In this document: one piece after another, positions 1-15,300 of the stretch
Layout: each line of letters opens with the position of its first letter
Position numbering within the stretch: position 1 is the first letter of the stretch
Origin: Amoebidium appalachense
Taxonomy: Eukaryota; Ichthyosporea
Length of the DNA stretch: 64,000 nucleotides
NCBI GenBank assembly: GCA_963693365.1
Contig: CAVNZM010000004.1
Coordinates: 62,001-126,000, forward strand
Reading direction: 5' to 3'
Notes under the pieces: model-generated
What the model was told of the DNA's origin: nothing
The model's database searches: none
Seen by the model: only the letters and a program-made list of their open reading frames with translations
Position numbers and translations under genes: made by a program

Positions 1-600
<600 letters not shown>

Positions 601-617
601 CATATGCACAGTTTCAG

Positions 618-1380
618 GTGATGATCTTACACAGGGACTGGATCTTGTGCGGCGTCGTCGTGCTGCGATGGTGCGATTGGTGCAGAATGACCCCCGCACG
701 GCCGTGCATCTTGCGTTTGTCACGGCACAGTACCGGCCATTGGTGCCTCAGATGGAGGTGGGTAGCAGACAGGTTGGGGGGGGGGTTTGTGGATGGGACC
801 GGGAGGTGGAGGTGAGGGGGGAGGGGGGAGAGGGTGGTTGAGGTTGTAGCCTGTTGAAACGAGGAGGGGATGTAGAGTCTAGGGGAATCCTAGGCACGGC
901 AACGGGAGAGATTGAGGGTGAAGATTGAGAAGCCGGTTGGCGGGGAGGGGGATTGGGTCGATGGGGCGCTTTAAGAAAATGTCTTGAGTGCCGGCACCGT
1001 GCAATATGTACAAACTTTGCAACCTACCCCCTACCCACCAGCTTTCCCCTACACCCCCTATCCCCCCCCCCTCCCCCCTCCAGCCCCTCCCCCCCCCCCC
1101 CCCCCCCCCCCCCCCCTTCACACACACACACGCACCACATACCCTTCCCTAACCGGCTCACCAACAAAACACACCACACAGGGTGAGCTTGAGGAGACAT
1201 ATGAGGGCACGGGCCACGTAGGGGTGCTGTGCAGTCTGGTGGTCAACGGCCAGCAGGCGGGCAGCAGCACTGACGAGTACACAACAACATTCACAATACA
1301 GGTAGTGGGGGGAAATGGGGAAAGATTGCAAGTCTGTGGGTCTCTGTTTTTTGTTTTTTTTTGTTTTTTTTGTTTGTTTT

Positions 1381-1411
<31 letters not shown>

Positions 1412-4400
1412 GGGGGAAGGGAGGATACTGGAAGGCGAGGGGGGGGGGAGGGGGGGGGGGGGGGGATAGCCGTATATGGGATGATGGTTAACACAAAGGC
1501 ACATGGTGAGAATTTGGATATGCCAATCCAAATAACCCGATCTGCCCCAATAAGAACCTAACCTCCCATCTCCTCGGTAGGGTGTGCGCTACACGGCCTA
1601 TGTGTACGGCATGATGCAGAAGCGCACGTCAGCAACTATCACCGCCCATGGTATTGACCCCTCTGATCATCCACCATGTGCTTGTAACCTATGTTGTGCG
1701 GGAAGTAAGGTTAAACACTATAACTGAAACAATCACAAAGGAAACAACATCGGCTCAGTTCCCCTCCCTCCCTCCCCCTCTGTCCCCCTCCATACACACT
1801 AATGCAGCAAACATATGCCCATCATTGTCCTTGTGTTCTTCACTGACCATTACCTGCAGGGGCATATTTCCGCGAGGAGAGGATAGTGGCCCTGGCTGAG
1901 GGCCCCATGGCCCTCACTAACAGGTGGGCACGCCACACACACACACACACACACACATGCTTATGCTCACCGCACGTGCATAGACACATGCTTATGCTCA
2001 CCGCACGTGCATAGACACATGATTATGCTCACCGCACGTGCATAGACACATGCTTATGCTCACCGCACGTGCATAGACACATGCTTATGGTCACCGCACG
2101 TGCATATGCGCAATTTGCCTACGATCCCTGCACGTGTATGGCTGTCCAGCCTCCTGCCTGCCTGCATGCAACCAGCACACGCTGTCTGACTGTGGTATGT
2201 CCTCAGCACTGACCAGCTGACATTCCGTACGCCAGAGGACTATGCAGCCATCGGTAAGGCCTCCCCCCCGAAAATAAACACGGTGTGTGCACCTGGAAAG
2301 CATCAGCCACCCTCACTTTTCCACGTGACCCCGTTCCTTTTTACCGCCCACCAGCAAACCGAACATACCCCCCCCCCACCCATTTACTTCTGGAAGCATG
2401 GCACACACCCCGTAGGTGGCTCAGGGCAAGTGATGCACCAGTCACGCACAGTAGTGGATGGTGCCGCTCTTTTCATGGCGCTGACATTGTGGTTGTGTGC
2501 AGAGAGTGACTTCAGTGGCAACATGACAGAGACAGCCCACATCGAAAGCGTAGGCATCCCTTTGTTAAAACAAAAATACACCCACTTCAAACTCACCTGC
2601 TCACCCTTCCCACCCACCTTCCTTCTTCCCACGACCACAGCACATGCCTTGCATGACCATCAAATCACACCTGCAATGCTGCCCTCACCATCCACCCACT
2701 ACATGTATGCATGCACATGCCTCCACCATCAGCCACTAGCACCCCCTCTCCATGCAATGCACTGGCACGGGGGCTTTTGCTGACTGGGTTTGCAGGCTGG
2801 CAGCCAGATAGGGCTGGTGATAGTCATGGACTTTTCCGACGACCCTGGGTTTCCAAATGCCGCTAAAGGTAAGTGGCCCATAGGCAGGAGAGAGAAAGAT
2901 AAGGGAAAGGAACTATAAAGAAGAGGGTTGTAGGGGGGAGGGAATGGGACATGGGTCCCATAGGGGGGGGTGAGGTGCAAGGAGACAGATAAGGGACCAA
3001 GGTTACAAGTGGGAAGAAGGAGGGTTGGGGGGGAAAGAAAGAAAAGGGATGTGGGTTAAAGGCGGGCAGGGGGTAAGCGGGGGGAGGGGGGGGGGAGGGG
3101 GTCCAGTAGGTGGGAAGTAAAGGCAACAGGATGGTAAGGTAAGCCAAGTAAGGTGGGTGGGGCAGGGTGGGGGGATCAGCTTTTGCTGACCAATGGAGGG
3201 AGCAGGGTGGAATACGGACATGGTGGCGCAGATGTTTGCCAATCAGATCTCTCCGTTCTTCCACATCAACTCGTACGGGAAGGTGGGTGCATGCATAAAA
3301 GGTCCTGCAAGTGTGGGATGGTTGCGTGCTTGGTGCCTTGTGCCTGGTGGTGGTGCTGTGTGGTGTGTGAGGAGGGGGGGAGGGGATGGGGGGGGGGGGG
3401 GGGAGGGGAGTGGGGCAGGGGGCTTGGCACATGAGGGCAAGAAATTTACTGACGGGTGGTGCAGCTGCAATGGGAGTGGGTGTATTCACCTCTGGTCAGG
3501 ATGCCAAGCACTAAAGGTACACCCTCCACCGTGCATGGTCCACCCCCCTTTTCCCATGTCGTCCGGTTATGTGTATGCAATGTGTTTGCCTTACAGCGCC
3601 CTACTTGTCTGGCAGGTGCACTGGATGAAAAAGTTGGAGGGCTCTGGTGGTTGGAGGGCACGTACAGAGAGCCTGGCTATAAGTTCCTCGCAATTTGTGA
3701 AAAGTTGGCCGTCGTTGATCCCCACACCATCCATCCCACACATGCATACCCACGCACACACACAAACACACACACAAACACCTACACACACACACTCATG
3801 CGCACTATCTCCCCCCCCCCCAGCGTTCTACATGGCATCCAGCAGCAACTACCAGCAGCTGTTTACTGATGCCGCAGAGGCTGCAGGGTAGGTGGGGAGG
3901 GGGATGGGGGGGGGGGGGGGGGGGAGACGGGGGGCGGGGGGAGGGGGGGGGGGGGGGGGGGAGGGGGAGGGGAGTGAAGAGTTTCTAACGGTGTCTTTGC
4001 AGGTTCGACACCAGCAAATACACAACCTACGTGGGCCTGCACTCCAAAATGGGTACACAGCCCTGCCTCCCCCCCCCCCCAAGTCCTATACATCTTTCTC
4101 TTGTCTCCTGATCTTTGACGAATGTTCCAGGAGCCCGCCGCGACCACATTTAGGTGCTGGTTGGGCATCATTGGTGTGGTGACCCGTGGGTATGCTGGTG
4201 GATGAGGGGGGATGGGGGAGAAAGCGTGTGTGGTGTGTATTGCGAGGGAGGAGGGAGGGGGAGGGGGGGGGGGGGGGGGGGGGGGGGGGAATGAAGGGGG
4301 ATGCGCCGTGAGCGCCGTGAGCACGGCAGAGGGATGTGCAGGTGCTGACCATTGGCTGCAGACAAGATCTCGTGGTCGGGACTGGGGTTTGTGGGGTCAC

Positions 4401-5874
4401 CGGGGGTGCTGGCCAACGGCGAGTTCAGTGTGCGCGTCATTGCACACGGTGGGTGCCTCTCTCATCTCCTCCCTTATTCCCTTATCCCCCTGTCCCCTCT
4501 TCTCTGCCTGCTATCCTTTACGCTTGGGGCCATATTTGCCGATGGCTCGACTCTGGTTCAACCATCAGTCTGGTGAGTTGAGTCACACACATGACACTAT
4601 TCGAGGTGGATTGATTCTGCAGCTACCGCATAACGCTACTGTATGACACGGCTCAGGCTGTAATGCGGTTAGTTGTATGGCTTTTTTTTGTTAGGCATAT
4701 AGGGCTGATGCGTTTTGCAACCGAACATCCATTAGCCGAACACCAGATCGGGTGATTTCAATGGCTCTGACCAGATCCGGTCCTGATGTAAGTAAGCGCG
4801 GTTGCTGAAATCGATTGGTTCCTTAACGTCGACATCGAGATTCCGTTGAAAGTGTACATTTTATGCGTGCCCGGGTGGAGCACACGGAAAAGGTCTTTAG
4901 AAAAACCTAATTCATCAGAAACTTTTTACTATGGTTGAAATAATAATTCCATATTATTGACTATTTTTTATCTAGATAACGCTGATAAATATGAGCTTCT
5001 GTCGACATCCCATCCGACCGACCGACGCTGACGTGAAAGCATTCAGTCACAACCTGGCAACGGTAAACATATGATATGCAACCAATGGATGTAAATTTCG
5101 AGGTGTTCGGTTAATGGGTAAGATCGAGACATCACTTGCTTTTCATGTTTTTGTTAATAATTTACACCAGAAGCGCCATTTTTATTTTATATAGTGAAGA
5201 TTTAAACTATATTCTTCCTCCGACAAAAAGAAAGTATCGGTTTATCTCTATTGGGAGCTGAGATATTGCATAGATCGAGTACAGAAACGGTTAATGGCTC
5301 AGGTACCCTAAGGTGCTGACTTTAACCCAAATCAGAGATCGGACACAACATGGGATCATGGCATGCAAACTCCTGGCTGCCAACCACTAACGGCCCAAGG
5401 TATGCCATTGGCCCATAAGGGTGTGCCTGCGGGTGGTGGGCATGTGCACATGCTCACAGTAGCAATTGCTGTGCACGTGCATGCGTGTGATTGTGGTGAG
5501 CTGTGCACGTGCGTGCATGCGTGCGATTGTGGTGAGCTGTGCACGTGCGTGCATGCTGTCTGCTGTGCACGTGCGTGCATGCCTGTCTGCTGTGCACGTG
5601 CATGCATGCATGTCTGCTGTGCACGTGCGTGCATGCCTGTCTGCTGTGCACGTGCATGCATGCCTGTCTGCTGTGCACGTGCATGCATGCCTGTCTACTG
5701 TGCACGTGCGTGCATGTGGTGCAAGACATGCACGTGGCCTATCTGACTGTGTGCCAGCAGCAGCTACATCGGGCAGGGCAAGGTCATGCAGTATGCCGAC
5801 CAGTGGGCCGCCATGGGCATTGCTGACAGCACAGGTGCGTGGGTGGATACATGTGCAGTGGGTAGGTGCGTGTG

Positions 5875-5966
<92 letters not shown>

Positions 5967-6112
5967 GTGGGTGGGTACATGGATGGGTGTGCGGGTGTGG
6001 GTGGTTGGGTGGGTGCACGTGGGTGGTTGGGTGCATAGGTGTGCAATGTTTGTGCGTGTGTGCGCACGTAAGGGTGTGTAGATGTATGAATGTCATGTAA
6101 ACAACTAGCCCC

Positions 6113-6144
<32 letters not shown>

Positions 6145-6356
6145 TACGCGCGCGCATGCGTGTGTGTGTGTATGTGTGTGCGTGTGTGTGTGTGTGTGCA
6201 TGTATGTGTATGCGTGTGTGTGTGCCCAGAAAAGTCACATGATAGGCCTTCTCGCCATATCGGACGAGAAAAGGAGGAGAGGAACGTAAAGAAAAGGAGT
6301 TGGTCTCTATTCGGATGAATGATGTATGAATAGGTAGAGCCTGAACATCTGGTATT

Positions 6357-6412
<56 letters not shown>

Positions 6413-7374
6413 GTGATAGTATGCTGATGGTGGCAATGCACACAGGGCGGCGGCACTTCTCAGCGCGCACCAAGCAGTACTACGGCTGGATCCCTGACGA
6501 CAATGTAAATCTACCCCCTAGCCCCAGCTCCACCATTATGTAGCTTGCATGCAGTCCTTTCTTCTTACCATGTAACTGGCGCCATGGGGAGGCACTCAAC
6601 AGCACGACTCACCCTTCCCCCCCCCCCCCCCCCCCAGGTGGTCAATGTGAGGGTGTCGGGCACCTACACGCTGTTTGCCCACGACACATTCGACTCTCTG
6701 GCTGCCGGCAAGCTGATTCTGAGGGTACGTGTGTGCCTAGAATACATGTGCGCGTGTGCACGTGGCTAGCCAGGCACCTGTGGGTGCAGGGCACTCACCG
6801 GGCACGTGCAGATACCCGTGCAGTCAGCCCTGCACACCCTGTCCGGGCTCACCTATGAGCTTGAGTACCGCCAGCTGGATGTGAACTCAAACTCGGCTGC
6901 AGAGTGCGTATCCCCTCCCCAGGTGCACCCCATCCCCTCTCACCAACTCCCAAAAAGGACCACACGTGATTGGTTGCTGCCCTCATTCCATCCTACAGGC
7001 TGGGCCCACCCCCCAATCAAAACCACCTACCTGCCTGTTGCCATATATAGACACTGACCATATATGGCAGGGGCACGGTGCTGCTGCGCTATGTGCTAGA
7101 CCCTGCAGAGGGCTTCACCCTCAGCACGTGCTCTACTAGTGACGTCATCACTCAGGCCTGCAGCCGTATGTTGCCCCCCCCCCCCCCCCCCCCCCCCCCT
7201 TCCCCCAGGGCCTAAAACGGGTTGCCCAGCCACACCGAAATAGTTCCTTATCCGGGTTGGGTGTCTGAATCTGGCGCTGTGGATTGTATTCCATGCATGC
7301 CCTGCATCATGCTGCCCAATGAGTGCCCTTGCACTTGCATTCATCACATTGGTGTTGGTTGACCCTAACCTCCT

Positions 7375-7411
<37 letters not shown>

Positions 7412-10400
7412 TTCCACCCCAGAGCTGCAGCAGAGCAACGGGCTGGTCATCGACCTGACACCTAACTCCACACCCGATGATGCTGGGGAGAGCCGTGACG
7501 GTGGCTTTGTACGTGCCCTGTCCATGCATGCACACCCCAAGGGGTGGGCGATGGGTCACTGACTGATCCCCTCCCCCTCACTCTCACACACACACACTCT
7601 CTCTCTCCCCCCACCCCCTCCCCACACGCCACCATCTTCCCCTCCTCTCCCCCTCCCCCCAGCGGCCCACGGTGTGGTTTGACGACTACGACACCAAACT
7701 GCACATCAGACTCAACGGCTTGGCAAGAAGGGGTGCAGTGCAGGCCCAGGTGAGCCATGTGTGTGTGTTTGGGGGAAGCAGGGGTAAAGATGGGGGGTGG
7801 GGGGGGCTGGCATGGCATGTGTGGGTGGGTGCTGACTGGGCGGCAGGACATTGACATCATCTACGGCACAAATGACTGCTGGGGCAACGGCAACCTCACA
7901 ATGCAAAGGTAATCCTCAAACCCCCCTCCCTCCCCACCCCCCCCCCCTACCCAAACGAAAGCAACCTTACAAATGAGGACCCCCCCTTACGCGAAATGGG
8001 TCTCAACAGCCACTCTTCCCTTGCTTACCAATCTCACAGGCTCGAAGATAAACCCTTACCCAACCACACTGCCCCAAATTGTCGGTTGCAAGGCATCCAT
8101 AGCAACCCCATTTTCAATTATATGATGGTCGTGCCATTCCCACGTCATCCAAAGCCTCCAGCCATTCCCAATGGCCACCCCCCCCCCCCCCCCCCCCCCC
8201 CCCCCGTCCGTCCGTCTGGTTTTCACTCGGCTCTGGGTTGTCCGTTATAAATGCTCACTTTGTACTCTGTTGCAAATCCTAACCCCCCACCCCCCTCCCC
8301 AGTGCACGTGCTACTCTGGCTTCAACGGGGTCGACTGCTCGGGCACAAACGACGGCCAGGCCATTCTGCGCCTTAAGGTGTGCCTTGGGGGGGGCAGAGG
8401 CGGGGGTAGATGGCTGGGTGATGGTTTGCATTTGAGGCTGCATGTGAGGTGGCATGTTTGTGGTGTGCTGACCTGGGCTGCAGGATGGGGCCGGCACGGT
8501 GACCATGGACTGGGCCATGGGCCTGCTGAGAGACGCATTGGGCCAGGCACAGGTCGACCTGGCCCTGCACGAGAGAGCGGCCGGCCAGACCATCCTGCAC
8601 CTCAGGTATGTGTGCACGTGCATGCATGCGGTGAGGTACCACGTGCATGCATGCTGGTTGATGTGCAGCTGCATGCATGCTGGTTGATGTGCACCTGCAT
8701 GCATGTGGTGTGTCTGCACGTGCATGCATGCGGTGGGTTTCCACGTGCTGACACCTTGGGCAGGTTTGGGGACCCAGCCACCAAGGCAGTGCTCAAGATG
8801 ATGGTGGGCAACGGTGACCCCAAGGTATGTGGCTAACAACCCATGGTCCCCCATCCTTTATCGGTAGACTAAGTTCTTTCTCTCTTTCTCTCATCCCTAT
8901 AGCTAGTTTTACTGCATGAGTGCGCAGCAACCCCCCATGGCCCTCACCCACCCTGCCAACCCTGTGTACCATATGCCATTGCCTCCTAGCTCTGCTGCAC
9001 CAGGTCTCCCACGCAGTTCCTAAAACAACAACCTGGCTTAACAACCAGCCCTGCCCCCTCCCCCCCCCCTCCCCCCCTCCCCCCCCCCCAATCCACCCCC
9101 CCCTACCACCACCCTACCACCACCCGCTCACACACCCACCCAACCCCCCCCCCCCCCCCCCCCCCCCCCCTCCCACCCCTTTTTCCCCGATGGCACATAG
9201 GCAAACACACATGCACTCACACAATTTGACAAACACACACGTGCACACATACATGCCTAGAGCACACCACTTAACCCCCACACCTGACCCCATCTGCAGC
9301 TGGAGAAGCTCAACGTTGTGTCGGTCACCGAGGGCAACCTCACCGTCACATGGCCAGGCAGTGGTACGTTGGACCCCTTATCCTTCATCCTTACCTCATG
9401 GGTTTTTCTGCTTCCATTTCTCATGCCCTTTACTACTTTATTTCACTCTGCCCGACCAGTTTGTGCATCATTTAAATACCACACACTGCTACGTGGGCCA
9501 ACCAATATTGTATGCTGCCCCTAACCTTCGGGCCCACAGATGATGCCGGCAGTGGGGGCCTGAGTGCCCGGACGATCATCCTGATAGTGGGGGGGGTGGC
9601 CGGGGCACTGCTGCTGCTGCTGCTGCTGGCCTGCGTGGTGCTGCTGAGAACCCGCCAGCAGAAGAGACAGGTGTGTGCGTGCTGGGTGTCCTGCATGTGC
9701 GTTTCTATGTTGCATGGGCTGGGTGCTGGGTGTATCCTGCACGTGTGCTGTAAGAACACCGTGCATGGGTGATTGCATGTGCATGTGTCTCATCCACCCC
9801 CCTGCAGCTGCAACTTGCGCTGTCCAGCCAGGTCACCCGCAGTGCCGACAGTCTAGGCGACTACGACACATGTGCCAGTCCTGCAAACTGGGAGCCTGGC
9901 TCCCTGCCTGGCTCCCCCCTGCCAGCCCCCTACAGCCCCGCACTGCGCCCACGCACCTTTATTCCCCGGCTGGCGCACCTTGCAAGCGAGGCTCTGCCCG
10001 GCAGCCACACGGGGCCCAAGAAGCATGGCCGGCCAGAGGGCTACCACCCACCCCCGGCCGTCTCGTCCCCCCTGGCTACCCCTCACAGGGCCGTGCAGCG
10101 CCAGGCCTCGGCTGACCCAGCAGCCTCCCAGCAGTCCCTCACGTCCCTCGGCCAGCACATGCAAGGGGCACTGCCCCAGCGGTTCTTTGGCGCCAGCACG
10201 GATGGGCTCATGGACGACTCATCGGTGCCAGGCACCCCCACAGGCTGGGACCCGGCAAGCCCCACTAGACTGCCTAATGTGGCTATTGGCCTGCAGTCGG
10301 TCGAGGAGCTGGATGTGCCCTCCAACGATTGCGCGAATGAAGCACAGAATGAAGGACAGGATGACGAACAGAATGACGGACTGAATGACGGACAGATGGA

Positions 10401-10431
10401 GGTACAGACACACGGCCGCACAGACATGTAA
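618..10431 (+). CDS. Membrane-anchored gametolysin/M6-like metalloprotease homologue, multi-exon, 5' partial
   Basis: Exons follow GT-AG borders with matching phases: 618-757, 1182-1301, 1581-1650, 1860-1923, 2207-2253, 2503-2549, 2796-2868, 3206-3282, 3465-3516, 3824-3887, 4003-4052, 4362-4448, about 5758-5834, 6446-6504, 6638-6724, 6812-6903, 7071-7165, 7423-7508, 7663-7749, 7847-7908, 8303-8377, 8484-8605, 8764-8824, 9300-9363, 9540-9670 and 9808-10431 (TAA). An N-terminal Arg-rich helix ([12 protein letters not shown]) precedes a fold containing [18 protein letters not shown] and YADQWAAMG, then HFSART..YYGW, as in M11 gametolysins and M6 peptidases. Exon 8303 has an EGF-like CxCxxGxxGxxC. 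Exon 9540 encodes a poly-Leu membrane helix followed by RTRQQKR. The 200-residue tail is Pro/Ser-rich and ends in short Asn/Asp/Gly/Gln repeats. The exon after VIAH (4448), which should complete HExxH, was not found, and the 7908/8303 junction does not keep phase. The family call is inferred from motifs. It is likely a surface or secreted protease, or an inactive homologue. Confidence 0.7.
1958..2106. repeat. 31-bp minisatellite in an intron
   Basis: About five tandem copies of a 31-bp unit containing TGCTTATG and the E-box-like core GCACGTGCAT lie in the intron after exon 1860-1923. Copies differ by single bases. Confidence 0.9.
4620..5350. other. AT-rich segment in the intron expected to hold the zinc-motif exon
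   Basis: Composition changes sharply to AT-rich DNA without CA or G/C runs. A 16-bp inverted repeat with one mismatch (4729-4744 CCATTAGCCGAACACC; 5102-5117 GGTGTTCGGTTAATGG) brackets about 390 bp, as in a small TIR element. I see no clear target duplication. There is no coding signal. Confidence 0.45.
5480..5716. repeat. 27-28-bp minisatellite in an intron
   Basis: About nine tandem units built on GTCTGCTGTGCACGTGC with a variable GCATGC tail lie just before exon 5758. The unit again carries CACGTG, like the arrays at 1958-2106 and 8600-8750. Confidence 0.9.
5870..5965. repeat. (CGTG)n then (TG)n microsatellite
   Basis: A CGTG tetranucleotide run grades into a pure TG run immediately after the donor of exon 5758-5834. 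A second TG/CG alternating tract lies at about 6113-6225. Both are alternating purine-pyrimidine tracts. Confidence 0.9.
6369..6411. repeat. Poly-G run in an intron
   Basis: About 43 consecutive G residues lie upstream of exon 6446. Similar G or C runs in this gene's introns occur near 1087-1117, 1391-1416, 3906-3960, 4260-4290, 6619-6635, 7170-7200, 7377-7411, 8178-8206 and 9146-9170. Several C runs act directly as the pyrimidine tract before an AG acceptor. Confidence 0.9.
8600..8750. repeat. CACGTG/GCATGC-rich minisatellite in an intron
   Basis: Imperfect repeats of a unit with CACGTGCATGCATG, alternating with CTGGTTGATGTG, fill the intron between exons 8484-8605 and 8764-8824. Confidence 0.85.
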
Positions 10432-12060
<1,629 letters not shown>

Positions 12061-12073
12061 CCTTAAAAAAAAA

Positions 12074-12126
12074 ATATATATATGTTAACCATATATAGCT
12101 AGGCATCGGAGCCAGTCATGACGTCA
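12074..12126 (+). promoter_or_regulatory. Candidate promoter of the 797-residue gene
   Basis: A TATATATATG/CATATATAG cluster is followed by a perfect CRE-type palindrome TGACGTCA at 12119-12126, about 220 bp before the ATG at 12346. Function is inferred from motif and position only. Confidence 0.35.
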
Positions 12127-12345
12127 TCCTTCTGAGACCTGAGTCGCGCAAATTTGGGCTTCAAGTGCCGCCCTCGGTACATGGGCCGTACTGTACTGAC
12201 AGTGGAGTGCGTACTGTGATATTAGTGACGAGTGCGTAGTGTTAATGGGTTCCCAAGGTGGTCACGTTTGCCAGTTCTCCGCCCACCCAGCACCCACACG
12301 CCAGCCCCTAGTACCCCCAGTGCATACGTCCTCTTCCCCGTTGCC

Positions 12346-15300
12346 ATGGACACCCCGTTGCTGCAGACGCAGAGGCCGTGCAGCCCCCTTGCCTGTGTGC
12401 TGTGCGACTCCCTGTGCCAGTTTATGAAGAAAAACACGGAGGTGCTGTCCCTGCCCGGCCTGACCAGGCCACAGGCCCAGCACCTGACGGCCGTGTGCAC
12501 CTACGCAAACAGGCAGCCACGCAACCCACCCTACCGCCTGTATGTGGTGGAGACAGAGGACGGTCTGGAGGTGTGGCGCCGCAAGCTGCTTACCGACCCA
12601 CCGCCCGGCCTGGGCCCCTTTAAGCTGCTGGTGCGGCACACAACAGCGTTCGGCCCGAAGAGGCGGCCCAAGTTACTGTATGGCCACCCTGGAGACACAC
12701 TGGGCACCCTGCTGGGCCGCATATATACGCGAGGGCTGCCGTTTGGGCACGTGGTCATCTACCCTCAGCTCGAGGTAGCCCCTACCTCCCTCCCACCCCA
12801 GTGTCTACAAAGCCCTGACAGCTAAAAGGCGTCTGTCTGTCGCCCTCACGTGGCCGTGGTGCTGCTCTGTGGCCCTGCTTGGGGGGGCTCTGACCGTGTA
12901 CTATGCTTTCACATAATGCTCTCTTGTTTATGGGAACCATCCCTGCACGTCACCACACGTAAGTTTGCAGGGGCACGTGCTGGCCAAGAGTCTCCCTATG
13001 CATCTGCCATCATCCTGCGTACAGTCAGCTAAGACTATATGCCTTACTCCCTTACCTCTGCGCCCCCCCCCCCCCCCCCCCCCCCCTCCCCGCCCAGTCC
13101 TCCTCCCCTACCTCCGTCCACTAACAGAATAACAACACCGATCACCCACACTAACCCTCATGCACGAACAAGCATACGTGCGCGCGCACACACACACATA
13201 CACACACGCACACACACACCTACACACACACACACACACTCACACACTTTAGCGCTCGTGCACGCAGGCACAAACCCACCCGCTTCTTAGACTTGCACTA
13301 CCACTAGTACGGCATTGTTGCACCGCTGCAGACACCCACTTTCTTCGTTTAAACATACACAGAACCACGCACACAGGCACAACAAACACGTTAACATACG
13401 CAGACATATGTGAGCCTAGACATGTGCACACACAGGATATTCATAGTCAGCACAAGCGCAAAGGGTTACCATGTGTACATGCACATGCATGTGCTGCGTG
13501 TCACTAACCCCACCAGTCATAGCAGACAAGGCACACCCTTGGACCCAACCCGCCTTGATGGGTGGGCCGGGCCTGGGACTACACGACCACACTTGATGCC
13601 GTGCGTCCACTGCTATCATTCCATTTGTCCACCTTACTTCTGGACGCAGCTGTAAGTGCGATGCCCAAACGTGAATGAACACCCGCTCACTCCCTGCCTC
13701 TACCCGCCTGCACTGGCACCTTCTGCTGTGACCTGTGGGGCCCAGACCTGCCTTGATGGGCAGGCACACAGTTTGGGCTGTGCACAATCACACCAACCCA
13801 CCCCCTTCCCCACACATGCACACACAGTCCACATACAACCCCTGACACGTGGTGCAGGCAGGGCAGGGGGTGCAAGGCAGCCTGCGGTGTGTGGAGATAC
13901 CTTTGGGCACGGGCCTGGACTGTGCGGCCATCCCCCCCGGCTGTGTGGTGGAGGTGAGCCGCAACGTGCACCTGCTGGTGGCGCTGCTGGCCCTGCAGCA
14001 CATGCAGCCCACCTGCCCGGCCCACGTGGCCGCCATCACAAAGGCCATTGTGGTCGACCCCCGCCCCCCCTTTGTGCCGTGGCGCTTCAACGACCACCAG
14101 GCCACCGTGGCCCGGCTGCGGGGCTACCTGCCCAGCCTGCTGAGGCCCGACCTGGATGCCATTGGCCCGGCCCTGGTGCTGGCGCTGCAGGCACTGCAGG
14201 ACCACCTGCAGCAGGCATGCAGGCCCTGGGACGTGCTGGGGGACTACCTGGCCCTCTATGCCGAGGACCACAGCAGGGCCGTGGCCACCGAGACCAGCAT
14301 GCTGCACAACCACAGGGCCCCCACAGCCCTGCCCCCCTCCCCTGCAACCCCCCACACCAGACAGGCCCTGGCCCACCCCCACAGCAGCAGCCCGGGGTGC
14401 TGGGACACGGAGCAGCGTAACAGGACACAGGGCAGTGCGGGCCTGCCTGCCCTGCAGAGGCAATCCCCCGACCAGCAGGCAGCCCCCACACCCCCCAGTG
14501 CCGCCATGGCAACCCCTGTGTTTGTGCGCCGGCCGACAGTGCCGCCAGCCAGCACCAGCCCAGACCAGGCGAGGCAGGTGCAGGCACCACCGTGTGACAG
14601 GGAGGGGGATGAGGGTGCCGTGTGGGCCATGGTGGCGGCAAGGACCTCGCTGCTGCGCCCTGCAGAGGCCACGGCACAGACCAAGCACAGTAAGCACAGG
14701 GCCAGCCTGGCACTGCTGGCCCGGCTTGCTGCAGACAGGGAGAGAAGGGCACGGGCAGCAGTGGCAGCACGTGGTGGGTGCATGCAGGCAGGGGACGAGG
14801 TGCATGAGGGCATGGTGGGGCTGCAGGCGCTGCACGGGGGCATGGGCCTGGTGCTGCTGGGCCTGGCTCACCACGTGGCCGGCATGGGCCAGCAGGCAAC
14901 ATTGCACACCCTGGCTGCCCTGGCTGCCCTGCACTGTGCCCCCACCAGGGACCACCAGGCCGCAGTGGCCGGGGCAGTAGCACACCTAGAGCTAGGCCAC
15001 ATGGCCGTGGTCAGGGAGGGCACACTGCACGTGGTGGATGAAGGAATGGCAGATGCATGCCGAAGGGTGCTAGAAGCCAACCCCTACCACGTGGCCGTGC
15101 TGGGGCTGTGGGCAGTAGGGCCAGATGGTGTGCGGGTGGTGGCCAGCAGGAGGGCCCAGCCTCAGTTGGCCACTGTGGCTGCAAGCCTCACAGCACTGGG
15201 CCTGACGGCAGGCACGGGGGACATAGGCACGGCACTGTATGGCATCTTTAAGGGGGCCTGCAAGGTGGCAACGTACATCAGCATGCCCATAAAAGGAAAT

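Noticed and set aside
3598-3730. Possible extra exon ([26 protein letters not shown])
   Set aside because: Exons 3465-3516 and 3824-3887 join in phase without it, and including it breaks the frame.
4127-4164. Possible exon beginning GARRDH
   Set aside because: It reads into a stop, and 4003-4052 joins 4362-4448 in phase without it.
13849-14985. Long minus-strand and alternative-frame ORFs over exon 2 of the 797-residue gene
   Set aside because: They are shadows of a GC-rich coding exon; only the plus frame fits splice phases.
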